Shown: one piece after another, positions 52,860 through 63,680 of the stretch
Numbering within the stretch: the first letter of the stretch is position 1
Layout: the number at the start of each line of letters is the position of its first letter
NCBI GenBank assembly: GCA_004194705.1
Contig: SADC01000925.1
Span: forward strand, 120,449 to 184,448
Reading direction: 5' to 3'
DNA: 64,000 bases
Source of the DNA: Ditylenchus dipsaci
Taxonomy: Eukaryota > Nematoda > Chromadorea > Rhabditida > Anguinidae
Notes under the pieces: generated by a model
Databases searched by the model: none
Told to the model about the DNA's origin: nothing
Seen by the model: the letters and a program-made list of their open reading frames with translations, nothing else
Program-made: the position numbers and the translations under genes

Positions 52860-55540
52860 ATACCCACAACTGAGCACAAAGTATCTTAGTAGTGTAAATA
52901 AATAACACACTTGTAAATAAATGGATAAACTTGTAAAACTTGTAAATAAATAACTTGTAAATAATAACACACTTGTAAATAATTCTTTTATTACACTAGC
53001 CAACACACTCAAGAAGACATCAAATACCTGAGCTTGAAGCTGCGCCGCTACAACCACTTCCACGTAGTAGATGTCAATTTAGCAAGCCAAGGCTTCAACT
53101 AATTCATTCAAAGGCTCAGCATATCAATATGGAAAGCTATGTGACACCAAAAAAAATGTTAGCATTATCAAGGATTTGATCTTCTACAAAGGACGCGAAA
53201 AAAATCTGGAGTGCTTGAGCAACATCACACTGAAATCAGATGAAGAAGTTGAAAGGCACGTCAACGACAGTCAAAGGCCCCTGCTGAAAGAAAAGCAGAA
53301 AATTCTGTCATCAATAAAGAAGCGCAGCCTACAGCTTCTGCAAATGGAAATCGAGCCAGTTTTGAAGGTAGACTAGAGAAGATCAAACACAAAAAAGGAG
53401 TCAGCATCTCAACAAAGGCTGCCCTTGGGTTGCTGATCGTCGCTACACTTCTCAGCCCTGCAAATGCTAAACCCACTACACCAAGCCAAAGTTTAAACTT
53501 AGATTTAACCGGCTTCATGACTCTCTTGATGCTTCTGGTTGCCATTTTTCTGTGGTGGGAAGGCTGCTTGGGCAGTAATTCTACAACTTCTGATCGCAGC
53601 TACAATGTCTACTACGTCTACAGAAGCAGCGATGATTTGCCCAACTACCAAAAACGGGGACTTGTGAAGGTGCCTCCATCTCTACGTGAAGACTGGTCCA
53701 AACAATGTCTAAAAGTCAGATCCCAGAAGCAAAGAAGGCATCCCGATGAAATTCATGGTCTACGAGCCAAATGTGGAGACTTTGAGCTGAAGTTCAAACT
53801 GTGCATTAAACGAGAAGAGACTATGAGCTACTACACTAATTTCCTCGGAGATCAGTTCTCAGACACTGAAGCGAAGCCACTTGCAATTTCCAAAGAAGAA
53901 TGCACAGAAATGGTGGAAGAAAGCACATGTGATTACCAACAACTGTCAAAATTCTCTGGAGGTGCTGAAACCATGACTTCAACAATGCCTAGTGAGTTCC
54001 CTTCCAGATGGCAATAACCTTCTCAATGGCAAAGCAGTGAAAACTCTATCTTCTGTGGATGAAGAGATGCCACAGTCTACTACGCTAAGAATGCTTCTGG
54101 TCTCATCACCAACTTGGAGACGCCTCTCACTGCAAACTGAGTGATGGTCACTGCCAACTTGACAGCAAAACCTTTCTGATGTGGGATGTGATCAAAGGCT
54201 TGGAGTTCAGAAAAAATCTGCAGCTTCCTCTACAAAACCACCTATGATGGATACATCAGCGATGGATTATGGAGAACCGTCAATGGACAGTTTGCTCTGT
54301 CATTTCCTGAAACATCAAAAGTCGTGCAAGACTGTGGAATTGACCATTAATCTCTGAGCAAGGATATGCTGTTCGTGGCATAAAAAGAAGCAGAGAGAAG
54401 TTGGCATCATGGCACTAACCAAGCAGCCGCTCAAATCACCGCTTCTCAAATGCTGCTAGAAACACTTCAGAACTTCTACTAGACCGCTTTGCTAGAGTTC
54501 TCTGCACCTACTGACACATCCAAATACACACTGCACAGTATGGATGCCACTCCTATTGCGAGACTTCTGCTAAAGAGAATGACCTAATAGCTGAATGGAG
54601 AACTCAAGATTTGCTGGAAGTTTGGAGTTGCGGTTCACATCGCTGAATCCACAATACTCTACCGCCCCCAGCCTGGAACCTGCTATCAAGAACTGCAGTG
54701 AGATAGTGATTAATAGGCAAGCCTTAGAGCTTTTTTACGATTCCCTACAAGAGACACGGCACTTCAATCAAAGAGAACTGATGTGCCACAGCTGCCCATT
54801 GTGTTCCGAAGAGGCGCCAAGTTTACCTCGTCGATCAATGACTAGCAGTTACAAAATACAAGTGTGAGAGAAGTAACTTAGCTTCAATGGACACTGACGT
54901 CTACCCAAACATCTTTACTCAAGCATTCCGTAATCTTGTGTTTTAAAGGCCAGAAGACTTCGGACTTACCACCATCCCACAAGTGAACTGATGGATTCGG
55001 CAAAGTGGCTGAAACTCACTCTGAAGGCCAATTTTCTAGAGAAGACTCATTCAGCCTCAGGGATTATCTTTTGAGTTGGTTAATGGAAGGATGCTCTGGA
55101 CACTGCATCAAGCATGGATCACTGGTTGCTGTCTGTACGTCACAATCATGGCTATGTACAAGTTTGCCTCTGGAGGCACAAGCTAGCTTTCTGGTGTTTG
55201 ATGCCCTTCAAATGGATATACAATGTTGTTTGGATCTGCTTCAGAGCCGCTTTCCATGCATGCTGTAGTCATCCGATCGCTGCTGAAGAGACAATGGAGA
55301 TGCCATCTGCCCTGCAAAGAACGAGGATGAAGAAACAGAAGCCCTTTGAAGCTTCTCCAACACTCTACGAGCAATACACATTTTTAAAATCATTTTTTTG
55401 TTTGTCGGGAGTGTCGCAAATTCTTGCGATTAATTTAAATTTGTATTTTGTAGCCTTTTGGTTTAAGTTGAATTTGTTTGGAGAGAGAAGACGAGGCATT
55501 TCTCTAACTGCCTAGTTTCTTCTTCTCTCTGTGCTTTGTA
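52860..55540 (+). pseudogene. Broken glycoprotein-like coding stretch, possibly retroelement-derived
   Basis: A set of overlapping frames with protein-like composition. 53176-53373 is a charged, coiled-coil-like segment. 53430-54017 is a 195-codon frame with a hydrophobic N-terminus, a membrane-like stretch (LTLLMLLVAIF-type), then a Cys- and Lys-rich region. 54020-54870 continues in alternating frames with repeated stops. 55005-55515 has hydrophobic and Cys-rich segments that could be a membrane anchor. Introns are not evident. The size and layout suggest an envelope-like or other surface protein of an LTR or similar retroelement, but no reverse transcriptase, protease or LTR was identified. 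It is clearly non-functional as written. I do not attempt to rejoin it. Confidence 0.35.
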
Positions 55541-56100
55541 GTGTAATAGATGTGGAGGAGCAATAGGCTCGGTTGGTTTTAGTATTGTTTGGTTTTGTGG
55601 TGAATTGCCCTAGTGGCTAGAAATAAAAATTGATTTTATTTCTTTGCTAAATATTTAGCTGTTATTTCACAGCTTAAAATTTCGAACAAGTTTTCGAACA
55701 ACCTCAAGCAGTCGAAATTAACCGGGAAACATTTTTTTCGGCAACCTAATTCCCAACCTTTGGCAAAATGCCAAACGTAATATGCCAAAGCGAAAAATGC
55801 AAACGGAAATATTCTCCACAGAGTTCTCAAATAATGGATAATGGTGCGCTGCTAGGTTACCCATTTCACATTTCGCCAACGTATCTTTACACGGTATTTT
55901 TTTACATTATCTTCTTTCACCAACAGATGCTTTTTACCAATAACTCTTTTCACTAATATAGATTCTTTTATTACCACTAATTATATTCGGCCCACCTCAG
56001 CAAATGGCAACTCAGCGCGATCGAATCGAGACAAGTCGACGTCAGATTGCTTTCTCGCACAGCCTTTCGACTGACATTTTGTCAAAGGTCATCATACTTC
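55541..56100. other. Intergenic, nothing recognised
   Basis: AT-rich sequence with AATAAA near 55622 and no protein family recognised. Confidence 0.4.
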
Positions 56101-56121
56101 ATTTGTACTTTGTACTTAGAT

Positions 56122-56540
56122 GATTTATGTGATTCAGCGAATATGGCGCGATATGATTCTTCAGAATGGCATCGAATTTGTCCTCATCCGTGGTCGTGGC
56201 ATTGGTTTTTCGGGTGAGTAATAAGTGTGTGTTTTTGAATATGATTTGGATAAAGAGTACATTCCAGGAACATTGCACATCGATGGTATATAAGGTTAAT
56301 CTGCGCAGGCAACGTTCGGCTGGAATTAATGCATTTCCTTTACGAAAACCGATTCGCTTTATGGGTTCCGGCTGCCTGTCCTTTTCTTCCGCGAGATGAC
56401 TGGGGAATCGTTGAAGAGGTTGCTTTGCAAGAATTCGTGAATCTGATGGTTGAAACTGGTGATACGGCATCTCAAGAGCAGCAAGGCGATGTGCATCTCC
56501 TTGTTGGCTGCGATGTTTTCAGCGCAACTTTGTCGTTATG
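56122..56540 (+). CDS. Small multi-exon gene, family not recognised
   Basis: Candidate exons: 56122-56212 (MIYVIQRIWRDMILQNGIEF, VLIRGRGIGFS, gtgagt donor), 56268-56295 (GTLHIDG), and from about 56310 after ctgcgcag an open frame to 56538 (LELMHFLYENRFALWVPAAC, DDWGIVEEVALQEFVNLM, ending in SATLSL). Splice signals and composition support coding. No family recognised. Confidence 0.35.
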
Positions 56541-56689
56541 ATGCAGGATACTGGAGCAGTGGCGAATCACTCTCCGAACTTTCGTGCAGGTACGTTTCTT
56601 GTCTGGTGATTTAATTTTAATAAACTGCTTAAGTTGGATGTCATGAATCCTTTGGTGGCTGGTCTTCGCACGCATTTGTCCTTTTCAGC

Positions 56690-56873
56690 GGCGAACATTT
56701 TGAGCATGCAAACATGAGTACTGATGTCGTCATTCCTGTGTCTGCGCTGAATGTTCATGGCAGCACTCAGATGGAAACGGCATGCAGCAAAAGACGCGCA
56801 ACGCACGATGAGACTTCCGAACTTGGCTCGACACCTACGGCACTTGCATCTACGCCAGCTGTGAATACGTGAT
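56690..56873 (+). CDS. Exon with Ser/Thr/Ala-rich end
   Basis: After ccttttcag the frame reads GEHFEHANMSTDVVIPVSAL and runs to TGA at about 56873 through a STPTALASTPA segment. The Thr-Ala pairs are encoded by ACG GCA, as in other exons to the right. Not recognised. Confidence 0.35.
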
Positions 56874-57184
56874 GAAGTTGAAGCTGGACATATAATGCCG
56901 AAGAGATTTTGAAGCATGTAGGAATGGCACCTTGAATAATGAATGCTGCATGGCAAATGTACGCATGGTAACTGCTTGAATGGCTTTATATCGCATTTAC
57001 AGGTGAAACGGCAATTTGTGAGACGTCTTTGGCTCCACCTTCGGCATCTCACGTTGTTTCCAGAAGAAGCGCTTGGGATGTGCATATTAGAGTCGGCTCA
57101 TAGTGTGACTTCTGAGTATTGTATGGATGTGCAAAGGTAAAGTTTTTTCTATTATGTGGAAACAAACAACTCAAGTTTAGCATC

Positions 57185-57488
57185 ATGGATGATCCGCTCA
57201 GTGTGATCTGTTCCATTTGCTTGGATGTGGTTGATCCAGAAGGGAGCTATGGCTGCGAAAACAACATTTCTGGCAGCGTGTGGGCACATCTTTCATTGGT
57301 TTGTTTGATGGAGCACGTCTCTCGCAGTGTGGAATTCTTCAATCACAAGAATTGTTTGTCCCAATTGCCGTGCAGAGGGTCGCAATCTCTTTTCTTTGGT
57401 TGAAATGGATCAAGCTCGACTCCAGATCATTCAATGGTTTGATGATGGATTGGTGTGCGAAATTAATGAGTTTGTCTGTACCCGCTAG
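57185..57488 (+). pseudogene. RING-finger gene fragment with frameshifts
   Basis: ATG at 57185 encodes DDPLSVICSICLDVVDPEGS (first zinc pair C-x2-C). The next pair is readable only one frame over as CGHIFHW, followed by a CLMEHVSRS-like helix. The final pair is CPNCRAEGRNLFSLVEMDQA in a third register, ending at TAG 57488. Order and spacing fit a C3HC4 RING (E3 ubiquitin ligase type, broadly like TRAIP-class RINGs). Two single-base disruptions stop it being read as one protein. Confidence 0.65.
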
Positions 57489-58087
57489 GATCGTATGGAT
57501 CAGGTTTTTAATGCGTTTTTTCTTGTTTGTATATTCTGATTACAGATATGTCCTTTGCGATCATCTACAGCATCTACGGCAATCACGGCAACTCACCCGG
57601 TAAACTTTCTTTGTAGGCTGACTGACGCATCAATAACTGTTTAGCTGGCATCCCGTTTCCGAAGAGGTGGATCATTGAGTCGTGGTTCAAGATCAAGTTT
57701 CGGGCGTCGTCCACCTAATGAAGCTTTACTTCGCGTCTTCAGGTACAATTTCATGAAAAATGGTTTGTTTTAAACAAAGAGACCTCCGATTTCGGTGTAT
57801 CACGCACTGGGCCAGAATTGAAGAGGAAGAGCAAAATTGATGCTTTATACTGAGGTAAACCTGTTATGAGTGGACATATTTTTTATCTTACGACTAAGGA
57901 TCCTTCGATGGTTAAATAACATGGTGCAAGGGAGTGTTGTCACGCCACACGAATTAGAGCCTCCTATTTCTACAGTGCCGCAAATTCCAAGAGCAACAAC
58001 TGAACTGCTACAGAACCGTTAGTACTGAAAAAATTTTGTTCGTATTCAAAGTAACTTATATGGGATTGCTAACTCTGGGTTTCCTAA

Positions 58088-58654
58088 TTGTGCTACATGT
58101 TCGGTGTATATGAGAGGTCTGCTAATAGTTCCATGGAACAGGTAAATTCGTTTCGACTTTTTCTATTATACATGTTCAGCAGTTGTTTAGCATCGCACAG
58201 CCCAGTTGTATGGCGTGGACGTTATGGAAGGACTGCAAATCGTGGCTTAAATATCGTAAGAGCAGCATCTCCGGCACTGATGATATCGACGGCGTTTTCG
58301 GCGTGTAGGAGAGATGTGATCACTGGCGCACCTACTGCAACGGCTTCCACGGCACAGATGACATCTACGGCAAGTGCGGAACTCACGGCTTCGACTACAC
58401 CTGTAATAGTGGCGGCATCTACGGCTTCGACTTCACCTGAAACAGTCACTGCACCTACGGCAAATGCTCCTTCTACGGCTGTATGTATTCTCGGGAGGCT
58501 CTCACAGCTCGCTACTTGTCAACGCCAGATAACCGCGACAAGAACTGCATCAAGTGAAGATAGCAATCAGTCACGTCGAATGGTTCTCTTTTCGGGTTGT
58601 ATCGGGGTGTGCAAGTTAGTCATGTACGTGATTTATTTAAACCTATTTTACTAA
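58088..58654 (+). CDS. Thr/Ala-rich low-complexity protein (188 codons)
   Basis: An uninterrupted frame from ATG 58088. The middle (about 58320-58490) is a Thr-Ala-Ser-Pro-rich tract (TATASTAQMTSTASAELTAS and similar) in which most Thr-Ala pairs are the codon pair ACG GCA. The ends are mixed composition with a hydrophobic C-terminal segment. Splice signals (gtaaat near 58142, ttcag near 58178, ttccag near 58670) suggest the real exon is smaller. It resembles a mucin-like linker. Function unknown. Confidence 0.4.
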   Translation: MCYMFGVYERSANSSMEQVNSFRLFLLYMFSSCLASHSPVVWRGRYGRTANRGLNIVRAASPALMISTAFSACRRDVITGAPTATASTAQMTSTASAELTASTTPVIVAASTASTSPETVTAPTANAPSTAVCILGRLSQLATCQRQITATRTASSEDSNQSRRMVLFSGCIGVCKLVMYVIYLNLFY

Positions 58655-58682
58655 GGAATATTTTTTCCAGCTCACGGCAGCT

Positions 58683-59012
58683 TTGGTTCATCAGGAAATG
58701 CCTGTGCCCGTCTACATCACAATTCGACATGAGCCTGGAGCCGAGTCAGCAGCGGTATCTCCGACAGAAATAACGGCAACTAATCAGCGGGATTGGTATG
58801 CATTCCGTCACCTACGGCACCGCACAGATGTCTCAGACTGCTCGTGCATTCTTCAACAGGCAGCCTATAGTTTTGGGGATCTCATACTTCGTTCGCTCGT
58901 GCAGATACCATCAACGCTCCGGCGCTTGGACTTTGCAGCAGGCTAATGAGTACTATGCAGCTAATCCAAATTGTCGGCGCTTTTTCTCGCGACTCAGGGG
59001 TGTAAGAATCTA
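58683..59012 (+). CDS. Unidentified exon(s)
   Basis: Following ttccag, a frame begins HQEMPVPVYITIRHEPGAES and AAVSPTEITATNQRDWYAFR. A second register gives SGAWTLQQANEYYAANPNCR, RFFSRLRGVRI, and a stop at 59012. The ACG GCA pairs again read Thr-Ala. Not recognised, and likely one protein with a frame disruption or a short intron. Confidence 0.3.
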
Positions 59013-59201
59013 AGAAAAAAAAACACCATTGACTCTGATATTGTTTTCGCCTTTTTGTTGATGTGGGCAATAAAACTTGGGAAATATTTTCGTTGAGATT
59101 TCTTCTGCTTTCTGCAGGTTCGTGTATAACTTTGTAATTGTTGCAAGAGCGTTTTCAGAATTCAAGAACTGTTTATTTCTCACTGATACATATAGCAGTT
59201 T

Positions 59202-59436
59202 TACGATGGAAATTGGACATCTTCGAAGAGGCCTCATCGGGTATTACTACGGCATCTCAGCACCCTCAACAAGGTTCGTCAAGGTTATTCGCTCTATTTT
59301 GGTCGTTTTTTTTCTATCAGCGCGGATCTACGGCACTTTTTTAGATATAGCTAGCATGGTAGAATTACGGCAGCAATTGAAGCAATGCTTAGATGGTATC
59401 AAGGAGGCGAATAGCGCTATTGATGATTTAGTCTAG
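59202..59436 (+). CDS. Unidentified exon with C-terminal coiled coil
   Basis: The frame ends MVELRQQLKQCLDGIKEANS AIDDLV stop at 59436, a clear amphipathic helix. The following sequence (59440-59620) would continue as another Gln/Glu-rich helix (VQKLQCEETALLQVVQSV) past a TAG. Possibly a coiled-coil protein interrupted by a stop. Confidence 0.3.
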
Positions 59437-59689
59437 ACAGTACAAAAGCTTCAATGCGAAGAAACAGCCTTGCTCCAGGTTGTGCAGTCAGTCAATCGTC
59501 TGATAGTGACCAACCAGCAGTCTTGTCGTTTGTTCGAACTGGAAATTGAGAAGCAGCGGCAACAAAAAAAGCGTTATGTGCTTGATTTGGGTAATGCCAA
59601 GCGTGCTCTGACGTTCTAGAAGGTTCATTCTGTTGCAATATTTATAAAAATGTAAATCTTTTTTGTTTGAAGCCAAGCAAAAAACAGGT

Positions 59690-59992
59690 GACAGAATTCC
59701 CAGCAACTTCGACAGACATTGCGATTCCGGCAAGAGTGACAACTTTGGCAGTTACGGCACCTGTTCTGACAGCGGTATTTTCTCTGGTGTTTCCGACAAT
59801 ATCAAAAATATTATGTTTCAGTCAACCAAATTCTTAGCTACTGGAGAATAATACGGCAACCAAGTCGCTGATGACACCTACGGCAACTTTGGAAATAAGG
59901 GCAGATACAGCGGTAAAGACAGCTACGGCAACTTCAGCACCCTTGAGCATGCTTTCTTCGCCGAATTCAGCTGAAAATCAGAAAGCGATTTG
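59690..59992 (+). CDS. Thr/Ala-rich C-terminal exon
   Basis: In the frame where ACG GCA reads Thr-Ala, 59852-59992 encodes NTATKSLMTPTATLEIRAD, TAVKTATATSAPLSMLS and SPNSAENQKAI stop. An adjacent register of the same DNA is also open and reads as Tyr-Gly-Asn repeats, so the coding register is uncertain. Confidence 0.3.
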
Positions 59993-60190
59993 ACATATGT
60001 GATAAAATATAGCATTCGTTTTTGTTTTAACTTCGTCGCATTTTCTTTATAAAAGTTCACTCTGTTGCTGTGCCTGTTTTTTACTTGATGTTTTCAGCAT
60101 AAATTGAACGATATCTCATAGTAGCGCACTATCCTGACGAAGGTGGTATATACTACACATTTCATATTTAGTTTTTGCGCGAATTGAAAA

Positions 60191-60989
60191 ATGGGAGATA
60201 CTCAGTGGGCTTTAAGCTGTGTATGTCTTTTTAAGCTAATCAATGTTTATTTTTGTTTATCTTAGTGGCTATGGATTCGGATCCGTCGAAAATTCAGGAA
60301 GATGTGAAAAAGCTGCTAGGTAATTATTCATGATTATGATATCATTATTATTATGTCATGTAGACAATGCTCTTAATGTGTGGATTTAGCAACTCCGGTG
60401 GCAACAACAACCTTGAAAAGTCGAAAGAATCGTCGGTTGCTGAGCTTCAGAAGGCTATTGGAGAACAGAGTAACGCTGTCCGCACAGACATCATGTCTTC
60501 CAATGGTTTCGTCTTCGTCAAACGGCAACTCAGAAGAAGAAGGACGCAATATGAAAGGAAGGAGGGCATGCGATCGCTGGTGGTTGAATGATGGCAATTC
60601 GAGTCTTATTGGCAGCTACGGCAACCGCGACAACTACGGCAGCGTCACAACTACGGCAACTACAGCAGAAATTTCAAGCAAGGCAATAACGGCAACAACC
60701 GCTATCGATTTCCTAACGGCGACAAGACGGCAGCCTACAACTATCTTAAGGTTAATAACTATTTTAACAAAAAAATCTAACATATTTTTCAGATCAGCAT
60801 CAAGAAAGAACAGAGATCTTTCCGTGTTCTTGCTTCAGGTGCCTTTTCATCGTTGATTCAGAGAAAATTTCAGGCTTTGCATGACGCAAGTCGCGGCATC
60901 GAAGATTTTGTGCTCGAGATCAGTGACTTTTTTTTGGACAAAGCCGCTTCCAAGAATCCGAGTGCCTCAGACGAAAAGAATCAGTGTTA
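60191..60989 (+). CDS. Gly/Asn/Tyr-rich protein with helical ends, four or more exons
   Basis: Exons: 60191-60218 (MGDTQWALS), 60266-60319 (LAMDSDPSKIQEDVKKLL), 60364 onward (DNALN, then with a 2-base GT excess near 60378 the long frame DLATPVATTTLKSRKNRR ... WWLNDGNSSLIGSYGNRDNY), a base-short junction near 60640, then HNYGNYSRNFKQGNNGNNR, YRFPNGDKTAAYNYLK to a gtt donor near 60750. The last exon, 60792-60989, reads ISIKKEQRSFRVLASGAFSS, LIQRKFQALHDASRGIEDF, ending EKNQC stop. The phases join through GT-AG introns apart from the two indels. Prion-like low complexity between helical ends suggests a nucleic-acid or condensate-type protein. No family recognised. Confidence 0.45.
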
Positions 60990-61229
60990 GAATTTCAGCT
61001 TTCTCATGGTTATGATTCTGTTCGTTTGTTGGTTGTCATGTTTGAAGTGAAAAAATTAGATAAAATTGGTTGTTTTTCCTAAATTTGTTATCGACTTCTA
61101 TTCGGTTATATAATGACTATACGCGTATTGGATCATTGGCACGCTATAAAAATTCATATTATTGTGAGTCTTAATTTTAAATATCGTGTGATTCGAGCTT
61201 TTCGGCAAAATCGAACTGGAAATAGTGGT

Positions 61230-61745
61230 GGCATTCTACAGCAACTGCAGTTTATACCACAAAACTTTCACGGCATTAGTGGTGGGCTTTCATGGTATTA
61301 AAGGGAATTCGGTTCGGCAACTCAGCGTCAGTTTCACGGCATCTAATGGTATTCATGTACGGCACTTTTCAGCGTTTATCTGCGGTAATTCAGGTTGTCA
61401 TCTACGGCATCTTTGGTTGTTGTCATCATGGTTTATGTGCTATCTATGGTAAATTCTTTTGTCACGTACAGCATGTTCATTGGTCATATACGGATTCAGG
61501 CAGTCATGTACAGCATTCCAGTGTTTATCCACGGCATCTGCAGAGTTCAACCTGGGCAACTTCATTTGGTCATTTACGGCATCTCCGGTAATCACCTACA
61601 GTATTCAAGTACTCATGTACGCCATCCTATGTTTTTTACGGTAGTTTAGGTGATCATTTACGGCGTCTCCGGCTATCACCTACGAAAATTCCGTGGTCAC
61701 CTACGGCAGTTCAACGTAGTCATCTGGGGTATCTTTACTTGGTTA
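61230..61745. repeat. Degenerate ~30-bp repeat array, core tcatYtacggcatctcc
   Basis: Roughly fifteen diverged units such as ggtcatttacggcatctccg, atcacctacagtattcaagt and gtcatgtacagcattccagt follow one another with 25-35 bp spacing. Coding frames are broken, so this looks like an old minisatellite built on the same ACGGCA core that peppers the exons to its left. Confidence 0.6.
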
Positions 61746-61885
61746 TCATGTAAGACGGCTCAGGTGGTCATAATTAGTTGTAAGTAGATGTGTAGTTTAT
61801 GGCTTATTTTAGGCAGAAAAATACAGCGTTCACAGTTTATGCCGAGGCCTTTCCACACTTATCGCGAGACAGGCATCAACAGCAG
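61735..61885. repeat. Direct repeat, copy 1 (partner 63050-63220)
   Basis: ggttatcatgtaagacggct ... ttaggcagaaaaatacagcg ... atgccgaggcctttcc recurs at 63068-63200 with about three-quarters identity. The 61889-63043 element lies between the two. Confidence 0.7.
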
Positions 61886-61888
61886 TTA

Positions 61889-63043
61889 ACGTATAACTTC
61901 CTATTTTCCCCCACCCTCTAATAATCCCCCACCGAGAGGGTCGAATAATACCCCCACCCTCTAATAATCCCCCCCCTGCGATTTTCGTGTGACCTTATGC
62001 TGGTTTTTTAACATTTCACTGTTAATTTCCATGTTAAAACTTAATGATTTTTTCAACAAACGAGGCTTGATCCATAAAATTCAGCTTTTATTTCAAACAC
62101 TATCGAGCAAGCTTATTTTCATTGATATTTTTGATAAATCTAGTTTTCGCTCAACATTCTAGGGGCTGTTTTTTAATGTCCTGCCAATATCGACTTAGTT
62201 TTTTCTTAAATTTGCAAAAAATGTCAAGGCATTCAATTGGCCCATGGTTTAAAGCTCGCTATTTTGTAATTCCTGATCCATTGACGGATTTGTTGAAGGC
62301 ACAAACCAAATAATTGCGTTGATACTTAAAGAGAAATATCAAAACTACCATTAAACAATTTGACATCACTGTCTCAGAGAATTCCTGTGGGCTCAATCCA
62401 CTTCATTCAAGACGATCTCAAGTGCTGTGATTCGCAGCCTGCATAATCGCACACCGTAATTTCGACTACGGAATGAACATCTGGGTAATGCTACCGAAAT
62501 GGTATAAAACGAATGATTTAATTATTTATGTTCTAAGCATTTGCATCGCTAGGTCGAAAAACCTGTTTCCAAGCTTCTGCGATCGATAGATCACTAATAG
62601 TATGTACGGATAATTGAAACTGGCGTTGCGTAGATGGAGAGACTTGGCATCGCTAACGAACGCAAAAGCGAGAAGGAATGGTGTGAAAGACTTTCGCGCC
62701 ACCGAGGCTTATGGTCTCCTTTGTTGGAGAGCAGTTGTATCAGCTAAGTCGACTTTGAACGCAAAGTAGCTTCTGGATATACAAAATCATGTGGAAGAAA
62801 AAAGTAAGCGAAAGGTGGAGACGAAAATTAAGACGTCAAATACACGTAAGACAAAATATAGGCGGACAATAAATTAGAAAACAATTTTTAAAATAACGTT
62901 TTTAAAAAATTTGCGCGCCTTTGGCGCTAAAAAGGTTGAAGTTAAATCCCCCTACCCTCTATTGATCCCCACCCTCTAATAACCCCACACCTCCGGAGGA
63001 GGGTTGATTAATAGTCTCCCTGGGGGATTAAAGAAGGTTATAC
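61889..63043. mobile_element. Probable TIR element with ccaccctctaataatcccc ends
   Basis: The left end gtataacttcctattttccc, with three ccaccctctaataatccccc units, faces the right end ctccctgggggattaaagaaggttatac. Complementarity is partial. The interior holds a 63-codon frame (62122-62313) and Lys/Arg-rich remnants (62770-62870), none recognised. Confidence 0.45.
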
Positions 63044-63142
63044 GGGTAAGTAGTCTCTAGCGTATTTTATTGGTTATCATGTAATATGGCTCAGTGGTAA
63101 TGTAGATTGGTAGGTAGATTATAGTTTATTGCTAATTTTAGG

Positions 63143-63270
63143 CAGAAAAAATAAACAGCTCAGAGTCTCATGCCGAGGCTTCTCCCACACTCATGCAGGC
63201 ACTAGTTCAAGTGAAGTACGACACACGATTGAAGCTCTCGAAACTTGATCACATAATCGGTGGCACATAA
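63143..63270 (+). CDS. Possible terminal exon
   Basis: After aattttag, a frame reads AEKINSSESHAEASPTLMQA, LVQVKYDTRLKLSKLDHIIG, and stops at TAA near 63270. A diverged version of its beginning occurs after ttttag at 61812. Family not recognised. Confidence 0.3.
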
Positions 63271-63433
63271 AAAACAACATTTTTAAAAAGTTGGTTTAAC
63301 GTTTATGTATTTTAAAGCAGGATTGGAAACTGGACACCTAACGCGAGCCATGATAAAAGAGGGCGTGAGAGCTGCGTTATTGCTCAGCTTAATTTTGGAG
63401 TTGCGTTTCAACTGATTTTCTGTGTGCGCACTC

Positions 63434-63680
63434 TGCAGTTTGGCGCAAGATGCGTGAGGCTTCAGGCCAGCATGTTGCAAGTTGCCTCTCCACTGATTTG
63501 TTTTTGTACAGGACATCTGCGGCTTCGGCGCAAGATGCGTAGGGTTGAGCCACCATATTTGGAGTTGCTCTCTCGGATTTGTTGTGTATTCAGGACATCT
63601 GCGACTTCGGCGCAAGATGCGAAGGGCTTCAAGCCAGTACCTTTGGAATTGCCTCTACACTGATTTTTTTGTGTACGTGA
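63434..63680. repeat. Three tandem copies of an ~84-bp unit
   Basis: Units start at 63434, 63518 and 63600 (tgcggcttcggcgcaagatg and variants) and share ttgcctctccactgattt. A partial fourth start (tgacatgcggcaactcatc) follows. Frames on both strands are open through it only because of the repeat. Confidence 0.8.

Noticed and set aside
58320..58490. Calling the Tyr-Gly register of this stretch a real cysteine-rich YG protein
   Set aside because: That register contains an in-frame TGA, while the Thr-Ala register is open for 188 codons. The YG reading looks plausible only because of the repeated ACGGCA core.
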